DNA from: Dokdonella_A sp966248875
GTDB lineage: Bacteria > Pseudomonadota > Gammaproteobacteria > Xanthomonadales > Rhodanobacteraceae
Direction: 5' to 3'
Assembly: GCA_966248875.1 (NCBI GenBank)
Contig: CBINBI010000010.1
Coordinates: 1 to 64,000, forward strand
DNA: 64,000 nucleotides
The notes below the pieces were generated by a model. It was not told the DNA's origin and ran no database searches. It saw only the letters and a program-made list of their open reading frames with translations. This document shows positions 45,925 through 56,342 of this stretch, piece by piece. The translations under genes were made by a program, and so were the position numbers. How positions within the stretch are numbered: the stretch's first letter is position 1; every line of letters begins with the position of its first letter.

Positions 45925-48426
45925 TTATTCGAAACCGGACGCGAAGATCGCATCCGTCCACATGTTGAGGTACACGCGGATGTCGTCCAGGTACCCGCGG
46001 CCGTGCACGAGCAAGTCGGGATGCGCGTTGCCGTCGAGATCGGCCAGCATCAATCCGGTCGGCGATACGGCGAGCGGCAGGATGCGCGGCGTGGCGAAAT
46101 TGCCGGCGCCGTCGCCGCGCGCGAACCAGGCGAAGGTGAGCCCGCAGCAATTGCCGAGCGTCAGGTCGTTGCGGCCGTCGCCGTCGACGTCGGCGATGAC
46201 GATCGAGCGGAACCAGATATCCGGCAGCGTCGATGTGCGCGGCGCTTCAAAGCTCGCATCGCCGCGGCCCTTGAAGATGTACATCGTGTCGTAGCCCGGC
46301 GTGCCGGCCGCGACGATGTCCGGCACGCCGTCGCCGTCGACGTCACCGACATCGATGCCGTCCGGATAGTCCGGCCCGGCCAGCGCGGGCGCGGGCGAGA
46401 ACGTGCCGCTGCCGAGATTGCGATACGCGCGCAGCCCGCCGGGCAGCGCGGGCGACGCGAACGGCGCGCCGCCGTCGGCCACGACGAGATCCGGCGCGCC
46501 GTCGCCGTCGAGATCCGACGCGACGACGCGGCTGGGCGCGAGGCCGTCGCTGACCAGCGTGGCATCCACGGTCGCGGGCTCGGCAAAGCTGCCGTCGCCA
46601 TTGCCGTTCAGCACGTAGAGCGTGCTGTGCTCCGAAGCGAAGCCGATGACGGCGAGATCGGGCTTGCCGTCGCCGTTGAAATCGGCGATTGCCGGCAGCG
46701 CCGCGTTGCCGGCATACGGCGACTGCACGTCGAATGAAACGGCGAGATCCTGACCGGCTGCGTGGAACGTGCCGTCGCCGTTGCCGAGCCGCGTGTGCAC
46801 GTAGGCGCTCGAGGATGACCAGTGCTCGAGCGCGACGAGATCGGCCTTGCCGTCGCCGTTGACATCGTGCGCGACGATCGGCGGCGCGCTGCCCGGCCCG
46901 GTGCCGAAGCCTAGCGCGGTGAACGGACCCTGGCCGAAGCGGCCGTGTCCGTCGCCCGGCAGGACGCGCGCGCCGGGCGCCCCGCCTTCGGCGTCGAACG
47001 CGACGAGATCGAGCCGGCTGTCGCCGTCGAAGTCGGCGACGGTCTGCACGGCTTTCCGATAGACCGGCGGCGATGCCAGAGTGCCGTCGCCGCGGCCGAG
47101 CAGGAAGTGGGTCTGGCCCTGCGAATTGATCGACGGCCCGTAGATTCCGTCGCCGCCGGAGCCGACCACGAGATCGGCGTTGCCGTCGCCATCGAGATCG
47201 GTGGCCAGGAGATCGGAGGTGCCCGAGCCGTAGCCGGTGGCGTAGCCGGGTTCGAGCCGCGTGAAACCGCCGCTGCCGTCGCCCTGCCAGATGTAGATCA
47301 GGCTGCCGTCGCCGGAGAACTCGCGGACGGCAAGATCGAGCTTGTCGTCGTTGTCGAAATCGGCGACGGCGAGCGCGCCGTAATCGAAGGTCTGTTCGGG
47401 TGCCGGCGTGAAGCCGCCACTGCCGTTGCCAAACAGGATGTAACCGTCGCCGCTGGCGATATCGAGCTTGTCGTCGCCGTTGAAGTCGGCCGCGACGAGA
47501 TCGTCGCCGATGCCGTCGGCGACGAGGACAGCCGCATCGAAGCTGTCGTCACCATGGCCCCGAAGCAGCACGGTGCTATGTTCCACGCCGCCGATGCTGA
47601 CCGAGGCGGCGAGATCGAGCTTCGCGTCGCCGTCGAAATCCGCGATCGTCATGCCGATCGGAAACGCGGACTTGCCGCTGCCGGTCGGTGCCGCGGCAAC
47701 GATCGAGTACGTCGGCGCGCCGAAGCCGCCGGCGCCGTCGCCCGCAAGAAATGCGATACGCGCGACGGCATCGTTGCCGTAGGCGCCGATCTCGACCGCG
47801 TAGTCGAGGTTGCCGTCTCCGTTGAAGTCGGCGACGGCGAGCTCGCCGACGAACTGGTTCGACCCGTCAGGCGCGAGCGAGATGTCGTGGTGATCGGTGA
47901 TCGTCGCCCCGTCGCTGCGATAGACGACGATGGCGGTGTCGGCGTGGAAGTCCGGCCCGGCGCCGAAATAACCGCCGCCTGGAAGCCGTGCGCCCGCGAC
48001 ATTGCGCGCCGCGGTGCCGAGCGCGATGTCGATGCATCCGTTCGGAAATCCGCCGGCAGAGCCGGTGAGCCCCGCCGCTCTGCGCAGCTGCTGCTCGAAA
48101 TGGGAGCGCGTGCGCGCGATCGTGTAGTCGGCGAGGTTCGCGTAGAGCGCGCTCAGCGAGCAGTCCGCTTCGCGCCGCAGGCCCCGCACGTACTGCGTGG
48201 ACCCCTTGCGCTGGATGAACTTGTAGAAGCGGTACTTGAGCGGCGTGCGCTTGGCCATGCCGGGCAGCTGCTCCAACGGGCCGAGAACGAGGCCGGCGCC
48301 GTAGAACGGAGTCGTGTCGTCGACGATGGGCGCCCGCGTGATGTGATTGCGGACGAAGGTGAACCCGCAGAGCGCGGCGACGAGCGCGGACGCAAGCAAG
48401 ACGCGCGGGACGGTTGGGCAGTGCAT
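45925..48426 (-). CDS. Exported FG-GAP/VCBS-repeat protein with C-terminal AIFASGFE tag
   Basis: An 833-residue protein with an N-terminal signal or anchor (VLLASALVAALCGFTFV). Residues about 50-150 form a non-repetitive segment (YKFIQRKGSTQYVRGLRREA) with cysteines. Then at least ten FG-GAP repeats follow, each with a calcium-binding DxDGDGxxD-like loop (VADFNGDGNLDYAV, DLDGDGNADLVV, DVDGDGRNDLTL), as in integrin alpha-type propellers. The protein ends WTDAIFASGFE. It likely folds in Ca2+-containing medium as an adhesin or matrix protein. Stands alone. Confidence 0.87.
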   Translation of the reverse strand: MHCPTVPRVLLASALVAALCGFTFVRNHITRAPIVDDTTPFYGAGLVLGPLEQLPGMAKRTPLKYRFYKFIQRKGSTQYVRGLRREADCSLSALYANLADYTIARTRSHFEQQLRRAAGLTGSAGGFPNGCIDIALGTAARNVAGARLPGGGYFGAGPDFHADTAIVVYRSDGATITDHHDISLAPDGSNQFVGELAVADFNGDGNLDYAVEIGAYGNDAVARIAFLAGDGAGGFGAPTYSIVAAAPTGSGKSAFPIGMTIADFDGDAKLDLAASVSIGGVEHSTVLLRGHGDDSFDAAVLVADGIGDDLVAADFNGDDKLDIASGDGYILFGNGSGGFTPAPEQTFDYGALAVADFDNDDKLDLAVREFSGDGSLIYIWQGDGSGGFTRLEPGYATGYGSGTSDLLATDLDGDGNADLVVGSGGDGIYGPSINSQGQTHFLLGRGDGTLASPPVYRKAVQTVADFDGDSRLDLVAFDAEGGAPGARVLPGDGHGRFGQGPFTALGFGTGPGSAPPIVAHDVNGDGKADLVALEHWSSSSAYVHTRLGNGDGTFHAAGQDLAVSFDVQSPYAGNAALPAIADFNGDGKPDLAVIGFASEHSTLYVLNGNGDGSFAEPATVDATLVSDGLAPSRVVASDLDGDGAPDLVVADGGAPFASPALPGGLRAYRNLGSGTFSPAPALAGPDYPDGIDVGDVDGDGVPDIVAAGTPGYDTMYIFKGRGDASFEAPRTSTLPDIWFRSIVIADVDGDGRNDLTLGNCCGLTFAWFARGDGAGNFATPRILPLAVSPTGLMLADLDGNAHPDLLVHGRGYLDDIRVYLNMWTDAIFASGFE

Positions 48427-48537
48427 GAGGATCCCCCCTGGCTCCTCGAATCGGAGCGGGGCGGGAACCGGCGAGACCTCACGCGCTCATCCCGTCCACG
48501 GCGAAAGCCCTATCCCCGGGCCTTCGGCTCCATCACG

Positions 48538-48555
48538 GGTGAGCCTCGGCCCACC
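48538..48555. repeat. GGTGAGCC-TC-GGCCCACC hairpin
   Basis: Fourth copy of the hairpin family with one mismatch in the left arm, in the 237-base gap between aceE (ends 48665) and the FG-GAP gene (starts 48426). CCTTTTT follows 3 bases later on the plus strand, but aceE reads the other way, where no T-run follows. Confidence 0.6.
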
Positions 48556-48664
48556 GCCTTTTTCCCCTTGAACGCACGACCAGACGCGATGCCGAGGCTA
48601 TCACGAAACCCGCCTGCAAGCCGCCGAACCGCGGGCCTCGCTTCGCAGCAGGAGTCGCGGGCGC

Positions 48665-51526
<2,862 letters not shown>

Positions 51527-51729
51527 CGGAAAACCCTCAGCGGCGCCCGGCGGGGCGCCTTGTTCGGCAGGCGGATTGCGATGCGCGCGGCGGCTTCCGC
51601 CGCCCTGCCGTGCAGTCTAGCGCCGGCACCGCGATGCGCCAATGACGGGCGCGCGCGCCGGTTCGCGATATGATCCTCGCCACTGGCAGCGGTCGTTGCA
51701 TTCGACGCAGCTCGGGGGAGGACGACGCC

Positions 51730-52238
51730 ATGCATGATCCGGAGCGCCACGCTCGACGCTGGCAAACCGGTGTCCTATGGTTGCTGCTCCCGCTTGCGCT
51801 GGCCACGCCGCCAACGCGAGCGGTCGACGGTTTCTTCGATACCACCTTCGGTTTCGGCGGGCGCCACACGGTCGCGGTGGCCGGCTTGGGCGATGACCAA
51901 GCCTATCGGCTCGATATCGCACGCGACGGGCGTCTGCTGCTGGCCGGCATGTGCCTGCTACCGCAGGTGCAGGCGCGCGCATTCTGCACGACGCGACTGC
52001 GCGCCGATGGCACCGGCTACGATCCGACGTTCGGTCCTGGCGGGCTCGGTTACCTCACTCTGCACGGATTGCGCGGTTTTCCGGACGGCTATTTCAGCGA
52101 TATGGCGCTGTTCCCGGATGGACGCATCGTCATGACGGGGCTGAGTGAGGCCAACGACGTGCTCGTCGCGGTGGTCCGAAGCATTTCGGGGTCGCGCGGA
52201 TGCTGCTCGATCTCGTCTTCACGGATGGGTTCGACTGA
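51730..52238 (+). pseudogene. Broken delta-60-repeat exported protein gene with C-terminal tag out of frame
   Basis: ATG at 51730 follows GGGGGAGGAC. The product has a signal peptide (TGVLWLLLPLALATPPTRA) and delta-60-type repeats (VDGFFDTTFGFGGRHTVAVA; ALFPDGRIVMTGLSEANDVL). After LVAVVRS the frame runs into unlike sequence and stops at 52254. Another frame gives FGVARMLLDLVFTDGFD and a stop at 52238, which is exactly the family tail expected at the end of such a protein. So a frameshift near 52170-52190, and probably an internal deletion, broke the gene. Delta-60 proteins usually have many more repeats. Confidence 0.75.
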
Positions 52239-52262
52239 ACGCGAGGCGTGCTGACGCGCGGA

Positions 52263-53237
52263 TCAATGCAGCGTCGCGAGGCGTGAGCGCACCTGCTCGA
52301 GCTTCAGCGCAAGCCCGTCCACCTTCGGCACGCGCTCGCCGATCTTCTCGAGGACGAACTTCGCGCGCTCGACCTCGCCGCGTGCGATGAGCTGCAGCAC
52401 GCGCAAAGTGCGGCCGTCGGGCGACTCGGGATCCTCTTTCAGGAGCTGCACGACGATCGGCACGGCATCCTGAAACGCGCCGTTCTCGATCAGCCAGAGC
52501 GCGTGTTCGGCGCGGAACTCGGGGGTTGCGCGCATGCGCCGGTCGAGATCGGCCCATTTCTCGCGAAGCTGCTCGATCGCTTTGGCAACCCGCTCGGGAT
52601 TGCGGTTGACGCCGCGGCCGACGCCGGAATCGCCGATTTCGAGGTGCGAGCGCGTCGTCACTTCGGGCACGAAAACGAACGGCGTGTGCGCGGCGCACTG
52701 CACGAAGAAATCCATGTCCTCGAGGATGTCGAAGCGCGGATCGAACGCTACACCGTCGTCGAGCAGCGACACCGAGAACATCGCGCAGTGCGGGCGGAAA
52801 AAGCCCGTGTCGAGCTGGCGCCACGGCTTGAAGCGGGAGCCGTGGCGGCCGAGCACGGCGCCGTCGGCACCGATGTCTTCCGTGATCGAATGCGCGAGTC
52901 GCGCCGGCGCGTTCGCGTCAAGCGCGGCGCGCAGCGTCGAGACGTGCGCCGGCAGAAGCTCGTCGTCGTCGTCGAGGAAGTTGAGCCACTCGCCGCGCGC
53001 CGATTCGAGCGCGACGTTCGCGGCCTCCGCGCGCGCGAGCGGGCGCGCCGTGCGCACGAGGCGGAGCGGAAAATTTCCGCAGCGGTCCGGGAGATCGCGA
53101 TGCTGCGCAGCACCGGCCGCGACGACGACGACCTCGACGTTCGGATAGTCCTGCGCGGCCACCGAGTCGAGCGCGCGCTGCAGCGTCGGGCGGTCCATGC
53201 TGCGGACGAGGATGGAGACGAGGGAGTTGGAGCTCAT
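52263..53237 (-). CDS. Family 2 glycosyltransferase with helical C-terminal extension
   Basis: A 324-residue protein. The GT-A domain (residues about 1-225) begins NSLVSILVRSMDRPTLQRAL, with donor-binding metal motif FLDDDDELLPAHV and the later GVAFDPRFDILEDMDFFVQC. A TPR-like helical tail (FQDAVPIVVQLLKEDPESPD) follows. Substrates cannot be predicted. Stands alone, downstream of maeB on the same strand after an 86-base gap with a strong hairpin. Confidence 0.88.
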   Translation of the reverse strand: MSSNSLVSILVRSMDRPTLQRALDSVAAQDYPNVEVVVVAAGAAQHRDLPDRCGNFPLRLVRTARPLARAEAANVALESARGEWLNFLDDDDELLPAHVSTLRAALDANAPARLAHSITEDIGADGAVLGRHGSRFKPWRQLDTGFFRPHCAMFSVSLLDDGVAFDPRFDILEDMDFFVQCAAHTPFVFVPEVTTRSHLEIGDSGVGRGVNRNPERVAKAIEQLREKWADLDRRMRATPEFRAEHALWLIENGAFQDAVPIVVQLLKEDPESPDGRTLRVLQLIARGEVERAKFVLEKIGERVPKVDGLALKLEQVRSRLATLH

Positions 53238-53290
53238 TGCACGCTTTTGATGACTTGCGGACCTGCGATTCTCGCACGTCCGTTCTTTCT

Positions 53291-53313
53291 CCTCTCCCGC
53301 GCAGCGGGAGAGG
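53291..53313. terminator. Perfect 10-bp stem-loop after maeB
   Basis: CCTCTCCCGC (53291-53300), loop GCA, GCGGGAGAGG (53304-53313). It starts 10 bases past the maeB stop. It is the stem of the same palindromic repeat family as 24705 (in lpdA) and 29171. On the minus strand AGAAAGAACG follows, so intrinsic termination would be weak. Confidence 0.55.
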
Positions 53314-53323
53314 GAACAGCGAT

Positions 53324-55624
53324 TTACTCGCGCGGCGCCAGCGGAACCTGCGCGCGGATCTGCGCCTCGACGCAGGCCAGCGCCGTCATGTTGAACACGC
53401 GGCGCACCGTCGCCGCCGGGGTCAGCACGTGCGCCGGCTTCGCGGAACCCATCAGGATCGGCCCGAGCACGACGCCGTCGGTCATCGCGCGCACAATGTT
53501 GAACGCGATGTTGGCCGCGTCCATGTTCGGGCAGACGAACAGGTTGGCGCTGCCCTTGAGGCGCGAATGGGGAAACAGCCGGTTGCGCACGTCCTCGTTC
53601 AGCGCCGTGTCGGCGTGCATCTCGCCCTCGACCTCGACGTTCGGCATGCGCTCCCGCAGGATCTCGACGACGCGGCGCATCTTGGCCGCGCTTGCGTTGT
53701 CGTGGCTGCCGAAGTTCGAGTGCGAGAGCACCGCGACCTTCGGCGTGATGCCGAACAGCCGAAGCCGCACGATGGCCTGCTGCGCGGCCTCGGCGAGGCG
53801 CTCGGCGTCGGGCTCGACGGCGACGTGCGTGTCGACGAAGAACCAGACGCCCTTGTCGTTGAACACGGCGGTCATCGCCGCGAAATGTTGCACGCCCTCG
53901 TCCATCGGCAGGATGCCGTTGAGATACGCAAGCTTCTTCTGGTAGCGGCCGACGAGGCCGCAGATCAGCGCGTCGGCCTCGCCGCGGCGGAGCATCAGGC
54001 CGGCGATGACCGTCGCGCGCGAACGCACGATCGCCTTCGCGCTGTCCGGCGTCACCCCGCGCCGCTGCATCAGCTCGTGGTACAGCGTCCAGTAGTCCTT
54101 GAAGCGCGGATCGCTCTCGATGTTGCAGAGCTCGAAATCGACACCGGGCCGCAAGCGCAGGCTGAGGCGCTGGATGCGCTGCTCGATCACCGCCGGACGG
54201 CCGATCAGGATCGGCTGTGCGGTGCCTTCGTCGACGACGTTCTGCACCGCGCGCAACACGGTCTCTTCCTCGCCCTCGGCGTAGACGACCCGCTTCGGAT
54301 CGGCCTTCGCGCGCGCGAACACCGGCTTCATGAGCAGCGTGGTGCGGAACACGAAGGCGTTGAGCTTCTCGTGATACGCGCGCAGATCCTCGATCGGCCG
54401 CGTCGCGACGCCGGAATCCATCGCGGCTTTCGCCACCGCCGGCGCGAGCTGCACGAGCAGACGCGGATCGAACGGCTGCGGAATGAGGTAATCCGGCCCG
54501 AACGACAGCATCTGGCCGCCGTAGTCACGCGCGGCGACGTCGCTCGACTCGCGCCGCGCGAGTTCGGCGATCGCGTGCACGCAGGCGATCTTCATCGCCT
54601 CGTTGATGGTGGTCGCGCCGACGTCGAGCGCGCCGCGGAAGATGTACGGAAAGCAGAGCGCGTTGTTGACCTGGTTCGGATAATCCGAGCGGCCGGTCGC
54701 GATGATGCAGTCGGGCCGCACCGCGCGTGCCTCTTCCGGCAGGATCTCCGGTGTCGGATTGGCCAGCGCGAGAATGATCGGCCGCTCCGCCATGCGCGCG
54801 ACCATCTCCGGCTTCAGCACGCCCGGTGCCGACAGGCCGAGAAAGAGATCGGCGCCGTCGATGATCTCGCCGAGCGTCCGCGCGCTCGTTTCGCGCGCGT
54901 AGCGGCACTTGTTCTCGTCCATCTCCTCGGCGCGGCCCTTGTAGACCACGCCGAGCCGGTCGGCGACCCAGACGTTCTCCGGCTTCACGCCGAGGCTGAC
55001 CAGCATGTCGAGGCAGGCGATACCGGCGGCGCCGGCGCCGGTCGAGACGAGCTTGATCGCGCCGATGTTCTTGCCGGCGACGCGCAGCGCATTCAGCACG
55101 GCCGCGCCGACGATGATCGCGGTGCCGTGCTGATCGTCGTGGAACACCGGGATCTTCATGCGCTGGCGCAGCTTCTTCTCGACCTCGAAGCACTCCGGCG
55201 CCTTGATGTCCTCGAGGTTGATGCCGCCGAAGGTCGGCTCGAGGCTGGCGATGATGTCGACCAGCTTGTCGGGGTCGTGCTCGGCGATCTCGACGTCGAA
55301 GACGTCGATGCCGGCGAACTTCTGGAACAGCATGCCCTTGCCTTCCATGACCGGCTTGGCCGCCAGCGGGCCGATGTCGCCGAGGCCGAGCACCGCGGTG
55401 CCGTTCGTGATCACCGCGACGAGATTGCCGCGCGCCGTCAGCGTGGCGACTTCGCCGGGATCGCGCACGATCTCCTCGCACGCGGCGGCGACACCGGGTG
55501 AGTATGCGAGGGAAAGCTCGCGCTGCGTGACGACGGGTTTGGTCGGCGTGACCCTGATCTTTCCGGCCGGCGCCTTGCGGTGGTACTCGAGCGCGGCCTT
55601 CTTGAGTTCTTCGATGGTGGACAT
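53324..55624 (-). CDS. maeB: NADP-dependent malic enzyme with phosphotransacetylase-like domain
   Basis: A 766-residue MaeB-type protein. The malic enzyme part (residues about 1-430) shows LAYSPGVAAACEEI, TNGTAVLGLGDIGPLAAKPV, FHDDQHGTAIIVGAAVLNAL and the NADP-binding VSTGAGAAGIACLDML. The C-terminal part (about 430-766) resembles phosphotransacetylase and is regulatory in E. coli, where acetyl-CoA inhibits. I start at 55624 (MSTIEELKKAALEYHRKAPA), the family N-terminus. It produces pyruvate and NADPH from malate. Confidence 0.97.
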   Translation of the reverse strand: MSTIEELKKAALEYHRKAPAGKIRVTPTKPVVTQRELSLAYSPGVAAACEEIVRDPGEVATLTARGNLVAVITNGTAVLGLGDIGPLAAKPVMEGKGMLFQKFAGIDVFDVEIAEHDPDKLVDIIASLEPTFGGINLEDIKAPECFEVEKKLRQRMKIPVFHDDQHGTAIIVGAAVLNALRVAGKNIGAIKLVSTGAGAAGIACLDMLVSLGVKPENVWVADRLGVVYKGRAEEMDENKCRYARETSARTLGEIIDGADLFLGLSAPGVLKPEMVARMAERPIILALANPTPEILPEEARAVRPDCIIATGRSDYPNQVNNALCFPYIFRGALDVGATTINEAMKIACVHAIAELARRESSDVAARDYGGQMLSFGPDYLIPQPFDPRLLVQLAPAVAKAAMDSGVATRPIEDLRAYHEKLNAFVFRTTLLMKPVFARAKADPKRVVYAEGEEETVLRAVQNVVDEGTAQPILIGRPAVIEQRIQRLSLRLRPGVDFELCNIESDPRFKDYWTLYHELMQRRGVTPDSAKAIVRSRATVIAGLMLRRGEADALICGLVGRYQKKLAYLNGILPMDEGVQHFAAMTAVFNDKGVWFFVDTHVAVEPDAERLAEAAQQAIVRLRLFGITPKVAVLSHSNFGSHDNASAAKMRRVVEILRERMPNVEVEGEMHADTALNEDVRNRLFPHSRLKGSANLFVCPNMDAANIAFNIVRAMTDGVVLGPILMGSAKPAHVLTPAATVRRVFNMTALACVEAQIRAQVPLAPRE

Positions 55625-55785
55625 GTGTGAGGGCTGGAAGGAGCCCGTCCGGCGCGTCCGGAGAGCGGCCACGACTATAGCATCGCGGCCCGCGCCGGAG
55701 CCCGATGACGCGAGGGCTTTCCATCAACTGCGCTCCGGCTTGCCGCATGCGCCGGTTGCATGGCACCGTAGCCGTCGGGGGAGAC

Positions 55786-56342
55786 GTGACCGACATCACC
55801 GCCATGCTGGGGAAGGCGCGCAGCGGAGACCGTGCTGCGACGGATGCGCTGTTCGCCTCGCTATACGGCGAGCTGCGCCGGATCGCGGCCGGTCAGCTGC
55901 GCGGCGAAAGCCGCGAGCACGCGACCTCGCTCGTGCACGAAGCCTACGAGAAGTTCATCCAGCACGGCGCGCTCGATGTCGCCGACCGCGAGCACTTCTT
56001 CGCGGTCGCCGCGCGGGCGATGCGCCAGATCGTCATCGACCACGTACGCTCGCGCGGCGCGCAGCGTCGTGGCGGAGGCGACGGCGTCGCGCCGATCGAG
56101 ACGACGGCGCTCGAAGTCGCCGCGCAGGGCCGCGACGAGGATGTGCTCGCGCTCGACGCGGCGCTCGGCCGTCTCGCCGAGACCGATGCCGCGCTCGCGC
56201 AGATCGTGGAGCTGCGTTTCTACGGCGGGCTCGAGCTCGCCGAAATCGCCGTGCTGCGCGACCGCTCGGAGCGCTCGCTCAAGCGCGACTGGCGGCGCGC
56301 GCGCGCCTTCCTGTATCGAGAGCTCGGAGGCACGGCGAATGA
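55786..56342 (+). CDS. ECF-type RNA polymerase sigma factor paired with a Ser/Thr kinase (3' end anomalous)
   Basis: About 185 residues of a sigma factor of the group linked to Ser/Thr kinases (Sig-70_X6/ECF-Pla-like). GTG at 55786 follows GGGGGAGAC and gives VTDITAMLGKARSGDRAATD. Region 2 is LVHEAYEKFIQHGALDVADR, then FFAVAARAMRQIVIDHVRSR; region 4 is IVELRFYGGLELAEIAVLRD, then RSLKRDWRRARAFLYREL. In this frame no stop occurs until 57054, deep in the kinase gene. The TGA that overlaps the kinase ATG (56340-56342) is in another frame. So a one- or two-base indel near 56315-56339 is likely; coordinates end at that TGA. Confidence 0.8.

Noticed and set aside
53291..53313. Hairpin as a true Rho-independent terminator of maeB
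   Set aside because: The stem is strong, but no T-run follows on the maeB strand, and the same stem is a dispersed repeat; kept only as a tentative terminator.
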